Below are positions 36,778 through 45,279 of a DNA stretch of 49,075 nucleotides, one piece after another. How positions within the stretch are numbered: position 1 is the first letter of the stretch; the number at the start of each line of letters is the position of its first letter. A model generated the notes under the pieces. The model saw only the letters and a program-made list of their open reading frames with translations. It did no database searches and was not told where the DNA came from. The position numbers and the translations under genes were made by a program. The stretch is from Dehalococcoidia bacterium (GTDB taxonomy: Bacteria > Chloroflexota > Dehalococcoidia > UBA2979): positions 1 to 49,075 of the forward strand of contig JALOAM010000003.1 of the NCBI GenBank assembly GCA_023228765.1, given 5' to 3'.

Positions 36778-37624
36778 TGGCCCCGTCGACAGCCTCGACG
36801 GCGGCGAGGACTCCGACGGCGATGGTTTCCGCCTCTACTACGAGGTCCACGGCCCGACGCCGGGGAGCGTCCCCGAGACCCCGGTGCTCCTCGCGCACGG
36901 TGCGGGGGGCAACGCGATGTCCTGGTGGCAGCAGGTCCCGGCCCTCGCGGACCGCTACCCCGTCATCACCTTCGACCACCGCGCCTTCGGTCGCTCCCCG
37001 GACATCGAGGATGGCCCCGGGCGGATGGCGTTCGGCTCGGACGTGCGACAGCTCCTCGACCACCTCGGCGTGGAGCGCGTGCACTTCGTGGGGCACTCCA
37101 TGGGCGGGCGTACGGCGTTCGGACTGCTCTCGCGCGATCCGGGACGCATCGTCTCCCTCACGTACTCGGGGACGAACGGCGGGTGCCTCGATGACCGCTA
37201 CCGTGAACTGAAGGCGTCGCTCGAGGCGGACGGCACGCTCGCCGGCTCACTCCTCAAGCGCGCACTCGCCGAGGGCTACGCGGAGGCCCACCCGGAGATG
37301 CGCCACCTCTACATGCGGATCCGCTCGCTCAACCCCTCGAGGGGTGCGGACTTCCTCAAGCCGACCGGGCGGTTCGTGAACTACCGCGGCTCGACAGCGC
37401 AGCGGCTGGTGGACACGGGCCTGCCCATCCTCTGGCTGGTGGGCGAGCAGGATCGGGTGGTGCACCCGGACCTCATCCAGATCTCGCACGAGCTGACCCC
37501 CGGCTCGCGCTTCCACGTGATCGCGGGCGCGGGCCACTCCGCCTACTTCGAGCGTCCCGAGGAGTGGAACCGCACCGTCCGAGGCTTCCTCGACGACGTG
37601 GAGGAGCGCATCGCCGGTCGCTGA
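36755..37624 (+). CDS. Alpha/beta-hydrolase
   Basis: 289 residues of the classical fold. Oxyanion loop LLAHGAGGNAMSWW, nucleophile S115 in VGHSMGG, acid D233 in VGEQDRVVHP, and H261 in AGAGHSAYFERPEEW complete the triad. The DHRAFGRSPD motif is typical of the haloperoxidase/esterase group. An acidic N-terminal extension (LDDGPVDSLDGGEDSDGDG) is unusual. ATG 36755 has GGTGAGGAG upstream and lies inside the end of the TPR-like gene. The substrate is unknown. Confidence 0.9.
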   Translation: MPHLDLDDGPVDSLDGGEDSDGDGFRLYYEVHGPTPGSVPETPVLLAHGAGGNAMSWWQQVPALADRYPVITFDHRAFGRSPDIEDGPGRMAFGSDVRQLLDHLGVERVHFVGHSMGGRTAFGLLSRDPGRIVSLTYSGTNGGCLDDRYRELKASLEADGTLAGSLLKRALAEGYAEAHPEMRHLYMRIRSLNPSRGADFLKPTGRFVNYRGSTAQRLVDTGLPILWLVGEQDRVVHPDLIQISHELTPGSRFHVIAGAGHSAYFERPEEWNRTVRGFLDDVEERIAGR

Positions 37625-38011
37625 CCCGAATCTTCCGACCCCGATCTGACTCCGCCTCCGGCCCCTCCGGATTCCGGCCCCCTCGCCCGCGAAGCGGGAG
37701 AGGGCGGGGGGTGAGGGTCCCTTCTGTTTCCCCTCTCTGGACGACCTCGAATCCGGAGCTCGGAGCAGACCCTCACCCCCGCCCTCTCCCGCTTCGCGGG
37801 CGAGGGGGCCGGAATCCGGAGGGGTCGGAGGCCGGTATCCCGTGCGTCGTGCCACTGCCGGGTTGACCGCGCCGGTGGCGCGCGTTTTCCTCGATCGTGG
37901 CGTTGCGGGGTGCCAGACTTCCAGAGCTTCGCCAGAAATGCCCGGATTCTCCGGTCCACCTGCGGCACGGCGAGCTGCGTTCAGGGCCTTCGGCCCGGTT
38001 GGGAATCCCTC
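37625..38011. other. Intergenic region between hydrolase and ABC genes
   Basis: Apart from the long inverted pair, the right part (37825-38011) holds no supported gene. A short hairpin GGGCC-TTC-GGCCC lies at 37984-37996, just before the ABC start. The frame upstream of 38012 stays open but reads like non-coding sequence. Confidence 0.45.
37662..37824. repeat. Long inverted pair of dispersed repeats, copies 12 and 13
   Basis: Arms 37662-37719 and 37768-37824 are complementary over about 57 bases with one single-base insertion, around a 48-base loop. Beyond the usual element (CTCGCCCGCGAAGCGGGAGA) the pairing extends into CCCCTCCGGATTCCGG, which other copies lack. It lies just after the hydrolase gene. 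Confidence 0.88.
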
Positions 38012-39010
38012 GTGCCTTCGTCATCCGAAGCCGCCATCGTCGTCGATGGGGTGACTAAGTCGTTCGGCAAGGTCGAGGCCTTGCGGGGCGTGAATCTGAC
38101 AGTGGAGCCCGGCATCGTCTTCGGGCTCCTCGGACCAAACGGGGCTGGGAAGACCACCCTCGTCAACATCCTCGCGACGTTGCAGAGGCCATCGAGCGGT
38201 TCCGCGTCCGTGGCCGGGTATGACGCGGTGCGCGAGGCGTCTCGCGTCCGCAGCGCGATCGGCCTCGCGGGACAGTTCGCCGCGGTGGACGATCAGCTCA
38301 CGGGTCTCGAGAACATCGAGATGGTCGGGCGGCTGTACCACCTGCCGGGAGAGGTCGCGAAGCGACGGGCGCGGACGCTCATCGAGCAGTTCGGGCTGGA
38401 AGACGCCGCGGACCGCCAGGCGAAGACCTACTCCGGAGGCATGCGCCGCCGCCTGGACCTGGCCGCGGCGATCGTGAATGAGCCGCAGGTGCTGTTCCTC
38501 GACGAGCCGACGACCGGCCTCGACCCGCGGAGCCGCATCGAACTGTGGGCGGTCATCGACGAACTCGCGAAGGGCGGCACCACGGTGCTGCTGACGACGC
38601 AGTACCTGGAGGAGGCGGACCGCCTCGCCTCGTACATCGCGGTGGTGGACCACGGTCTCGTGATCGCACAGGGGACCGCCACGGAGCTCAAGGAGCGCGT
38701 CGGCGGCCGCGTGCTGGCGGTCCGCCTCCGGGATGCTGCCCAGATCGACCCCGCCCGCGGCATCCTCCAGGCGTTCGGAGACACGCCCTACGTCGACGTC
38801 GCGGCGCACGAGGTGACCGTCGCGGTCGGCTCGGAGCCGGGCGTGGTCGCCGAGATCATCCGCGCGCTGGACGCCGGCAACATCACCGTCGCCGACCTCC
38901 AGTTCCGCCAGCCCAGCCTCGATGATGTGTTCCTCGCCCTCACCGGCCGCGCCGCCGAGGAAGTCGACGCCGAACTCGCGACAGCGTCGCGGTCAGGAGC
39001 CCGTGCATGA
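38012..39010 (+). CDS. ABC exporter ATP-binding protein, DrrA type
   Basis: 332 residues from GTG 38012. Walker A GPNGAGKTT, LAGQFAAVDDQLTG at the Q-loop, signature YSGGMRRRLDLA, Walker B VLFLDEPTTGLDPRSR and LLTTQYLEEAD, where Gln replaces the usual switch His as is normal in DrrA. The C-terminal domain ends LQFRQPSLDDVFLALTGRAAE, the DrrA hallmark. It overlaps the permease start by 4 bases. Drug or lipid export is the usual role. Confidence 0.92.
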   Translation: MPSSSEAAIVVDGVTKSFGKVEALRGVNLTVEPGIVFGLLGPNGAGKTTLVNILATLQRPSSGSASVAGYDAVREASRVRSAIGLAGQFAAVDDQLTGLENIEMVGRLYHLPGEVAKRRARTLIEQFGLEDAADRQAKTYSGGMRRRLDLAAAIVNEPQVLFLDEPTTGLDPRSRIELWAVIDELAKGGTTVLLTTQYLEEADRLASYIAVVDHGLVIAQGTATELKERVGGRVLAVRLRDAAQIDPARGILQAFGDTPYVDVAAHEVTVAVGSEPGVVAEIIRALDAGNITVADLQFRQPSLDDVFLALTGRAAEEVDAELATASRSGARA

Positions 39011-39813
39011 CCACCACCACCCGCACGATGCCCGCCGCCGCCAGCGAGGGCGGCCTCCGCTGGGCGCTGCATGACTCGTTCGTGATGACGCGCCGGAACC
39101 TGCTGCGCTACGTCCGCCTGCCGGAGAACCTGGTGGGGCTAACGGTGCAGCCGGTGATGTTCCTGCTGCTCTTCACCTACGTGCTGGGTGGCGCGATGAG
39201 CGTCACCACGCCGGACTACATCACGTTCCTGCTGCCGGGCATCCTGGTGCAGACGGTCGTCTTCGGCGCGTTCGCGACCGCCCTCGGCCTGGCGCAGGAC
39301 GCGCAGTCCGGTCTCTTCGATCGCTTCCGCTCCCTGCCGATCGCGCGCTCCGCGGTGATCGTCGGGCGGCTCACGGCGGACCTGCTGGCGGACATCTTCG
39401 TCGCGGCGCTGATGATCGGGGTGGGCTACCTGATCGGGTTCCGCTTCGGCGGGACACTGCTGGAGTCGATCGCCTCGCCGGCCATCGCGATCCTGTTCGC
39501 GCTGCCCATCGCGGGCCTCTTCGCCGCGATCGGCCTCACCGCGCGCAGCGTCGAGTCCGTGAACGTGATCGGCTTCGTCGCGATCTTCCCGATCACGTTC
39601 ATCTCGTCGGCGTTCGTCCCCGTGGAGTCGATGCCCGGCTGGCTGCAGCCGGTCGCGGACAACAACCCCTTCACGCACGCCGTGAACGCGTCGAGGGCGC
39701 TCGCGCTCGGGCAGAACTCGGACGGCGCCGTCCTCGCCACGCTGATCTGGGCCGCGATCCTCCTCGTGATCGCGATCCCCCTCGGTGTCCGCGCCTACAA
39801 CCGTCCGAGGTAG
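39007..39813 (+). CDS. ABC-2 permease, DrrB type
   Basis: 268 residues with about six helices. LLRYVRLPENLVGLTVQPVM at the start, YITFLLPGILVQTVVFGAFA, GLFDRFRSLPIARSAVIVGR and FISSAFVPVESMPGWLQPVA, NNPFTHAVNASRAL are all DrrB/ABC-2 family hallmarks. Start ATG lies in the ATGA overlap with the ATPase gene. It forms the exporter pore; the substrate is unknown. Confidence 0.92.
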   Translation: MTTTTRTMPAAASEGGLRWALHDSFVMTRRNLLRYVRLPENLVGLTVQPVMFLLLFTYVLGGAMSVTTPDYITFLLPGILVQTVVFGAFATALGLAQDAQSGLFDRFRSLPIARSAVIVGRLTADLLADIFVAALMIGVGYLIGFRFGGTLLESIASPAIAILFALPIAGLFAAIGLTARSVESVNVIGFVAIFPITFISSAFVPVESMPGWLQPVADNNPFTHAVNASRALALGQNSDGAVLATLIWAAILLVIAIPLGVRAYNRPR

Positions 39814-39868
39814 CGACGGGCGCGGCCCGCCCACGCCTCGACTCCGACTCTGACTCCGACTCCCCCTT

Positions 39869-40005
39869 TGACTCTGACTCCCCTCTCCCGGTTTCGGGAG
39901 AGGGGCCGGGGGTGAGGGCCTGCTCCGGCATCTGCAGCGCGAATGCACTCCCGGAGGACCCTCACCCCAACCCTCTCCCGAAACCGGGAGAGGGGGTCAG
40001 AGTCA
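39869..40005. repeat. Inverted pair of dispersed repeats, copies 14 and 15
   Basis: Copy 14 (39880-39920, reverse, core CTCTCCCGGTTTCGGGAGAG) and copy 15 (39958-40000, forward, core CTCTCCCGAAACCGGGAGAG) face each other. Pairing extends into TGACTCTGA / TCAGAGTCA at the outer ends. It lies between convergent permease and dehydratase genes. ACTCCGACTCTG-type short repeats precede it. Confidence 0.85.
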
Positions 40006-40027
40006 GAATCGGGATCGGGCGGCTGGC

Positions 40028-40318
40028 CTATCCCAACAGCGCGTTGATCGCGGTGGCGAGGTCGATGTCCTTCTGGGTGAGGCCGCCCGCGTCGTGGGTG
40101 CTCAGCGTCAGGCGCACCTGGTTGTAGACGCCCCAGACCTCTGCGTGGTGGTTCGCCTTCTCCTGGAGGATGGCGGCGCGTGCGAGGAAGCCGAACGCCT
40201 CCACGAAGTCGCCGAACTCGAAGTTGCGGATGATCTGGTCGCCTTCGCGGGCCCAGCCGTCCAGGCTGGAGAGCGCGCTCGCGACTTGGTCCTCGGTCAG
40301 TCGTGCTGGTGCGGGCAT
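40028..40318 (-). CDS. Pterin-4a-carbinolamine dehydratase
   Basis: 96 residues. The family motif runs ANHHAEVWGVYNQVRLTL and then STHDAGGLTQKDIDLA, with the active-site histidines HH. It dehydrates 4a-hydroxytetrahydrobiopterin in pterin recycling; many bacteria keep it without a known aromatic hydroxylase partner, and none is seen here. ATG 40318 has GGAGGC 6 bases upstream on this strand. Divergent from the aminotransferase gene. Confidence 0.94.
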   Translation of the reverse strand: MPAPARLTEDQVASALSSLDGWAREGDQIIRNFEFGDFVEAFGFLARAAILQEKANHHAEVWGVYNQVRLTLSTHDAGGLTQKDIDLATAINALLG

Positions 40319-40469
40319 CGTGGGCCTCCGTCCGTGCGCTCCCAGCGTAGGAGCGCGGTCGAGGGGGCGGTGACGGGATGTTGTTGCCTGCGGGTGAGGG
40401 CGCTCCGACACTGTGGGAGGCGCCTCCGGACCGCGGCGGGTAACCACCGGGAGCGCGAAGGGGTGCCTC

Positions 40470-41816
40470 ATGTCCTCCATCCTCGAGACCTACCGGGCGA
40501 TGCACGCGAAGTCGAAGGCGTTCGCGGACAAGGCCGCCCGCGTCTTCCCCTCCGGCGTGACCCACGATGCGCGCGCGTTCTTCCCGTTCCCGATCTACGT
40601 GGACCGCGCGGATGGCCCGCGCAAGTGGGACATCGACGGGAACGAATACGTCGATTTCATCGGCGGGCACGGGGCGCTGCTGCTGGGGCACAACCGGCCG
40701 GAGGTGATGGACGCTGCCCGCCGCGCGATGGAGCGGGGCACGCACTTCGGCTCATCGCACGACCTCGAAGTGGCCTGGGGCCAGCAGGTGATCGACATGG
40801 TCCCGTGCGCGGAGCGGGTGCGGTTCACCTCCAGCGGCACGGAGGCCACGATGATGGCGATGCGCCTGGCACGCGCCTATACCGGCCGCGAGCGCGTGGT
40901 GAAGCTGGAGGAGCACTTCCACGGCTGGAACGACTTGCTGGTGGGCCGCACGAGGGCTGACGAGCCGCTGCCGTTCTCGGTCGGCGTGCCGCCCTCGTTC
41001 TACTCGACGCTCACCGTGGTGCCCTCGGGCGACGTGAAGGCCCTGCACGAGGCGCTCGAACCGCGTGACGTCGCCGCGGTGATCCTCGAGCCGACCGGCG
41101 CGCACTGGGGCACGCATCCCCTCGACCCGTCCTACCTGCACGAGGCGCGACGGCTGACGGAGGAGACCGGCGCGCTGTTCATCATGGACGAGGTCATCAC
41201 CGGCTTCCGGATGGCGCCAGGTGGCGCGCAGGAGCGCTACGGCGTGACGCCGGACCTCACGACGCTCGCGAAGATCCTCGCGGGTGGGTTCCCCGGCGGC
41301 TGCGTCACCGGGCGCGCCGACATCCTCGACTTCATCGAGCTGCGCGAGAGCGATTCGGAGTGGAACGACCGCTCGAGGATCTCGCACCAGGGCACGTTCA
41401 ACGCGAACCCCGTCTCGGCCGCGGCCGGCCTCGAAGCGCTCCGCATCATCGCGGCTGGCGACGAGTGCGAGCGCGCCGACGCCACGGCTGCCTCGATCGT
41501 GCGGGGGATCAACACGATGTTCCGCGAGGAAGGCGTCCCCGGCTCGGCGTGGGCGGTCTCCTCGATGTGGCACCTCAACCTCGGCTACGACGCGCCCATG
41601 CCCGTCGAGGTCGAATGGGACGCCATGGACGAACCGCACGGCGTCGTGCCGGACCTCATGCGGCCGCTCCGTTGGGCGCTCTACAACCACGGCGTCGACC
41701 TGATGGGGAACGGCGGGATGGTCTCCAGCACGCACGGCGACCGCGAGGTGGAGGACACCGTGGCGGCGTTCCGCGCGACCGTCCATGACCTCCGTGCTGA
41801 GGGTTACCTGGTCTAG
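40470..41816 (+). CDS. Class III PLP aminotransferase, glutamate-1-semialdehyde aminomutase-like
   Basis: 448 residues. PLP lysine K268 in TTLAKILAGGFPGG, FIMDEVITGFRMAPGGAQE with the PLP Asp, FTSSGTEATMMAMRLARAYT binding the phosphate, and VFPSGVTHDARAF at the substrate side. Overall similarity is to HemL and relatives, but the motif after the Lys and the absence of heme genes nearby suggest a HemL-like aminotransferase with another substrate. ATG 40470 follows AAGGGG. The gene is single. Confidence 0.88.
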   Translation: MSSILETYRAMHAKSKAFADKAARVFPSGVTHDARAFFPFPIYVDRADGPRKWDIDGNEYVDFIGGHGALLLGHNRPEVMDAARRAMERGTHFGSSHDLEVAWGQQVIDMVPCAERVRFTSSGTEATMMAMRLARAYTGRERVVKLEEHFHGWNDLLVGRTRADEPLPFSVGVPPSFYSTLTVVPSGDVKALHEALEPRDVAAVILEPTGAHWGTHPLDPSYLHEARRLTEETGALFIMDEVITGFRMAPGGAQERYGVTPDLTTLAKILAGGFPGGCVTGRADILDFIELRESDSEWNDRSRISHQGTFNANPVSAAAGLEALRIIAAGDECERADATAASIVRGINTMFREEGVPGSAWAVSSMWHLNLGYDAPMPVEVEWDAMDEPHGVVPDLMRPLRWALYNHGVDLMGNGGMVSSTHGDREVEDTVAAFRATVHDLRAEGYLV

Positions 41817-41914
41817 TCGAGGTGGGTCTGCCGCCGCGAGATTCACGTCGAGACTGACGAAGCGCTGACGAACCCGCCTTGGGGCGAGTCTGGTCGTCGT
41901 GTTCTGGACTGAAC

Positions 41915-41977
41915 CTATCCACAGTCTTGTGGTCGGATTGAACCTGCGCCCCGGAACGCATCCACGTTTGTGGATAA
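41915..41977. promoter_or_regulatory. Two phased palindromes containing DnaA-box-like words
   Basis: Palindrome 1: CTATCCACA-GTCT-TGTGG (41915-41932). Palindrome 2: ATCCAC-GTTT-GTGGAT (41960-41975), running on into TGTGGATAA (41969-41977), an exact DnaA box on the minus strand. Their centres are 42 bases apart, about four helical turns. They lie 55-118 bases before the start of the secreted protein gene. They may bind DnaA or a dimeric regulator. Confidence 0.55.
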
Positions 41978-42032
41978 CTTGGGGCGTTTCCCGGTATCTG
42001 ACGGAACGGTTGCGCTGCCATACTCGCCCGCG

Positions 42033-42851
42033 ATGGCGGGAACTCTTCTTCGCGCCGGTGGGGGCATCCTCCGCCGGTCCACTGCTGCGGGCCTGGGTGG
42101 CCTGGCGATCGCGCTCCTCGTGGGCGTGATGTCGTTTGCGTTCACGACGCGGTCCGCCGGCCAGCAACAAGAGTCTTTCGCCCGTTACCTCACGGTCCCC
42201 GCGAGCATCGTCGAGCTGGGCTCCGCGTCCACCCGTACGGTCTCGTCGCTTATTCCCGGCGGGGACGCCCCCGAGGCCGACACGGTGGAGGATGCCTCGG
42301 ACGGTTGGCTCTCGCCGAACGCCCTCGTGTTCGAGGCGTCGACCGCGGCCGACGAGCCCGCCGCGATCCCGGTGGACCTCGGCCTGACTCGACCGCTGAG
42401 CGAGTCACATGCCGACGCGCGGCAGGCGACGGCGGCGATCGTGGCGGAGGCGCCGAGGCCTCCCGCGCCCGCCGAGGTCGCGGCGGCGACCCCCGCCCCC
42501 GCGGCCGACCTCGAACCGGTGCTGTCGCCGGGCGACCGTATTACGGCGACGGTCTCGTTCTACTACTGCCAGGTGGGCCCGCTGGGCCTGCACCCGGGTG
42601 ACGGCGGCAACTTCTGTGGTGCCATGCGCGACGGGTCGGTGGTCTACTCGGGAGCGGCCGCCTGCGCGTACGCCTACCTCGGCCAGGAGTTCCGCATCAT
42701 CGGCGACCCGACGGAGCGCGTGTACCGCTGCGCGGACACGGGGAGCGCCGTGCACGGGCTGCACCGAGACATTTGGTTCATGTCCAGCGACGACGGATGG
42801 GCCTGGCAACTCGAGGTCGGGCAGGTCGCTGAGATCGAAATCCTGCCATAA
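42033..42851 (+). CDS. Secreted or membrane-anchored protein with 3D/RlpA-like barrel at the C-terminus
   Basis: 272 residues. One N-terminal hydrophobic helix (LGGLAIALLVGVMSFAFTT) acts as signal or anchor, followed by an Ala/Pro-rich low-complexity linker (to ~165). The C-terminal ~105 residues (ITATVSFYYCQVG, GGNFCGAMRDGSVVYSG, AACAYAYLGQEFRIIG, YRCADTGSAVHGLHRDI) resemble double-psi beta-barrel domains of cell-wall proteins, with an ADTG motif and several cysteines. CATACT (42019-42024) ends 8 bases before ATG 42033, suggesting a leaderless mRNA. A role in the cell envelope is likely but not proven. Confidence 0.75.
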   Translation: MAGTLLRAGGGILRRSTAAGLGGLAIALLVGVMSFAFTTRSAGQQQESFARYLTVPASIVELGSASTRTVSSLIPGGDAPEADTVEDASDGWLSPNALVFEASTAADEPAAIPVDLGLTRPLSESHADARQATAAIVAEAPRPPAPAEVAAATPAPAADLEPVLSPGDRITATVSFYYCQVGPLGLHPGDGGNFCGAMRDGSVVYSGAAACAYAYLGQEFRIIGDPTERVYRCADTGSAVHGLHRDIWFMSSDDGWAWQLEVGQVAEIEILP

Positions 42852-42927
42852 CGCTGTTTATGTAGCCTTCCAGCGCGGCCGGACGTTACCCGAGACCCAA
42901 ACTTAACAATCGTCACATGATCCGTCC

Positions 42928-42979
42928 TTGCCTGTGACCGTCACGACAGGCATGATGGATTGTGCTGGAATGCACAATC
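42928..42979 (+). promoter_or_regulatory. Promoter and two palindromic operators of the XRE gene
   Basis: Promoter TTGCCT (42928-42933), 17-base spacer, CATGAT (42951-42956). Palindrome A: TGCCTGT (42929-42935), 10-base spacer, ACAGGCA (42946-42952), spanning the promoter. Palindrome B: GATTGTGC (42958-42965), spacer TGGAAT, GCACAATC (42972-42979), at the transcription start. Both are perfect. The leader to the start codon is about 110 bases. Confidence 0.7.
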
Positions 42980-43075
42980 ACGCGGTGCACTGTCGGAGCC
43001 GGGAACTCACCGGTGACGGCCGGGCGGCACAGCGAAGCGGAACCCGAGGCGGGACGACTCCGTGCTCGGGGCCCT

Positions 43076-43423
43076 ATGAAGGACAGAGCAGTGACGACAA
43101 TCGTTGAGGCCGAACAGCGCGCGACCCGCGTCTCCGTGGGTCACCGCGTCCGAGAGTGGCGTCTGCGCCGCGAGATGTCGCAGGCCGATGTCGCCCGGCT
43201 GACCGGCATCACCCAGGCCTCCCTCTCCAACTACGAGAACGGCAAGCGCGACATGCCCCTCTCGACGCTCCTCGGCGTCGCGGGCGCGCTGAATGTGTCG
43301 CTGGGCGACCTGCTGGACCTCCCGGAGGTCATCGTGGTGCGCGACTCGCTGCTGGGCCGCGCGGTCGAGCAGCTGCAGACCCGCGTGCCGGTGGCCGCCG
43401 GCGCGGCGGAGGCGGCGAGCTAG
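43076..43423 (+). CDS. XRE-family helix-turn-helix regulator
   Basis: 115 residues from ATG 43076. The HTH reads HRVREWRLRREMSQADVARL then TGITQASLSNYENGKRDMPL, followed by STLLGVAGALNVSLGDLLDL. The C-terminal ~35 residues have no domain I recognise. GTG 43091, preceded by AAGGA, is an alternative start that removes 5 residues. Two perfect palindromes over its promoter suggest autoregulation. A strong terminator follows, so the gene is monocistronic. Confidence 0.9.
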   Translation: MKDRAVTTIVEAEQRATRVSVGHRVREWRLRREMSQADVARLTGITQASLSNYENGKRDMPLSTLLGVAGALNVSLGDLLDLPEVIVVRDSLLGRAVEQLQTRVPVAAGAAEAAS

Positions 43424-43459
43424 CTCGCTCCGCTTGCTCTTCCCGACTCGGGACGAACG

Positions 43460-43489
43460 ACGAACCCCTCGCGCGAGCGAGGGGTTCGT
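43460..43489 (+). terminator. Terminator of the XRE gene
   Basis: Stem ACGAACCCCTCG / CGAGGGGTTCGT (12 bp) with loop CGCGAG, then TTGCG, 36 bases after the stop codon. Confidence 0.85.
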
Positions 43490-43524
43490 TGCGTGTTGAG
43501 GACGGAACTGGCGAGGGCGGAGCG

Positions 43525-43662
43525 GACCCTCACCCCAGCCCTCTCCCGCTTCGCGGGCGAGGGGGTCAGACCTCGGAGCGTGGGTTGGACGGCTGCCGCT
43601 CTTCCTCCACCGCTCACTTCTGACCCATTCCCGGCTCGGCGGGAGAGGGTGGGGGGTGAGGG
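43525..43662. repeat. Inverted pair of dispersed repeats, copies 16 and 17
   Basis: Copy 16 (43525-43567, forward, core CTCTCCCGCTTCGCGGGCGA) and copy 17 (43621-43662, reverse, core TTCCCGGCTCGGCGGGAGAG) with a ~53-base loop. The cores differ in tip sequence, so this pair mixes two sub-types. Confidence 0.75.
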
Positions 43663-43812
43663 CGAACTGGTCCAGTCTCGCAAGACGGACGTCGATGCCG
43701 GGACGTGGGCCTCCGCCGCCTCGCGGAAGATGTCACGGGTGCGTCATGCGCCTTCTCCTCGTACCCCCTTTGCGCCTGCGTATACTGAGCGCGAAGCGGA
43801 GGGGGTAGAACC

Positions 43813-45213
43813 TTGGCGAATGAACGACCGGCCACGCTGGGACAGTTGAAGGCCTCGGGGTACGAGGTGCTTCCCGTCCGCGAGGAGATGCGACGCAACC
43901 TCATCACCAAGATCCGAACCGGTGAGGAAGTCTTCCCGGGGATCGTGGGGTACGAGGACAGCGTGGTGCCGCAGCTGGAGAACGCGATCCTCTCCGGGCA
44001 GGACATCATCCTGCTGGGCGAGCGCGGCCAGGCGAAGTCCCGCATCATCCGCAGCCTCACGTCGCTGCTCGACGAGTACACGCCCGTCCTCGACGGGTGC
44101 GAGATCCCGGAGAACCCGTACAACCCACTCTCCGCGGAAGCGAAGCTGCTGGTCGCGGAGCGCGGGGACGACTCTCCCATCCGCTGGCTGCACCGCAGCG
44201 AGCGGTACGGGGAGAAGCTGGCGACGCCGGACATCACCATCGCGGACCTCATCGGTGAGATCGACCCGATCAAGGTCGCGGAGGGCCGCTACCTCTCCGA
44301 CGAGCTGACGATCCACTACGGCCTGATCCCGCGGACGAACCGCGGCATCTTCGCCCTCAACGAGTTGCCCGATCTCCAGGAGCGCATCCAGGTCGGCCTC
44401 CTCAACGTCATGGAGGAGCGCGACGTCCAGATCCGCGGCCACAAGGTGCGGCTGGACCTCGACGTCCTCGTGGTGGCGACGGCGAACCCGGAGGACTACA
44501 CCAACCGCGGGCGTATCATCACCCCGCTGAAGGACCGCTACGGCTCCCAGATCCGGACGCACTACCCCCGGACGATCGAGCACGAGATCTCGATCATGGA
44601 GTCCGAGTCCTCGCACCTCGAGACCGGGGAGTTCGAGGTCGTCGTCCCGGAGTACATGAAGGAGATCGTCGCGGAGATCAGCCGGCTGGCCCGGCGGTCG
44701 CCGGACGTCAGCCAGCGCTCGGGCGTCTCCGTCCGCGCCTCCGTCGCGAACTACGAGGCGCTCCTCGCGAACGCCCTCCGGCGCGCCATCCGCCTCGGCA
44801 GCAACGTCGTGGTGCCGCGCGTCTCGGACCTCCCGTTCGTCATCCCCAGCCTGCAGGGCAAGGTGGAGTTCGAGACCGTCGAGGAAGGCAAGGACGAGCA
44901 GATCCTCGACCGCCTGATCCAGGGCGCCGTGGTCTCCTCCTTCAACCGCCACCTGGGTGACGCGGACACGGAGTCCATCGTGGAGGCGTTCAAGAGCGGC
45001 CTCTCCGTGGAGACGGGCGAGGCGATGGCTGCCTCCGAGTACATCGCGCTGCTTCGCACGATCGACGGCCTCGCCGAGGTGGTCGGTCGCGTGACCAGCG
45101 ACGAGCGGCCGGAAGTGCAGGCGTCCGCGGTGGAGTTCGTGCTCGAAGGGCTCCACCTGAACAAGCGACTGAACAAGGACCGGGTCGGCGGGCAGGCGCT
45201 CTACCGCGGGTAG
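43813..45213 (+). CDS. MoxR/ChlI-type AAA+ ATPase
   Basis: 466 residues from TTG 43813, chosen for GGAGGGGG 8 bases upstream. Walker A GERGQAKS (69-76), Walker B-like GIFALNELPDLQERIQVGLL, sensor 1 VVATANPEDYTN and the ChlI-like arginine region TPLKDRYGSQIRTHYP. Such ATPases work with VWA-domain partners, as in magnesium chelatase I/D or MoxR chaperones. The next gene encodes exactly such a partner, 66 bases on. No bacteriochlorophyll genes are near, so a chaperone or metal-insertion role for another target is likelier. Confidence 0.88.
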   Translation: MANERPATLGQLKASGYEVLPVREEMRRNLITKIRTGEEVFPGIVGYEDSVVPQLENAILSGQDIILLGERGQAKSRIIRSLTSLLDEYTPVLDGCEIPENPYNPLSAEAKLLVAERGDDSPIRWLHRSERYGEKLATPDITIADLIGEIDPIKVAEGRYLSDELTIHYGLIPRTNRGIFALNELPDLQERIQVGLLNVMEERDVQIRGHKVRLDLDVLVVATANPEDYTNRGRIITPLKDRYGSQIRTHYPRTIEHEISIMESESSHLETGEFEVVVPEYMKEIVAEISRLARRSPDVSQRSGVSVRASVANYEALLANALRRAIRLGSNVVVPRVSDLPFVIPSLQGKVEFETVEEGKDEQILDRLIQGAVVSSFNRHLGDADTESIVEAFKSGLSVETGEAMAASEYIALLRTIDGLAEVVGRVTSDERPEVQASAVEFVLEGLHLNKRLNKDRVGGQALYRG

Positions 45214-45279
45214 CCCTCGGGCGCCCCACGGTAGGCCCGGCTGTCTGCTCCGCCGCGGCCCTGGGACTGGAACCGCCAC

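Larger units (their letters stand above)
43424..43812. other. Intergenic region before the MoxR-like gene
   Basis: It holds the XRE terminator, an inverted pair of dispersed repeats, and TATACT (43781-43786), a good -10 giving a ~20-base leader for the TTG-start ATPase gene. No further gene is supported. Confidence 0.55.

Noticed and set aside
41880..42030. Chromosomal replication origin
   Set aside because: Only one exact and one near DnaA box are present, with no dnaA, dnaN or AT-rich unwinding region; kept only as a candidate regulatory region.
44017..44040. Walker A GERGQAKS in the MoxR-like ATPase as a defect
   Set aside because: The same Ala-before-Lys variant is, as far as I recall, common in this particular ATPase group, unlike in AapP, so it is not unusual here.
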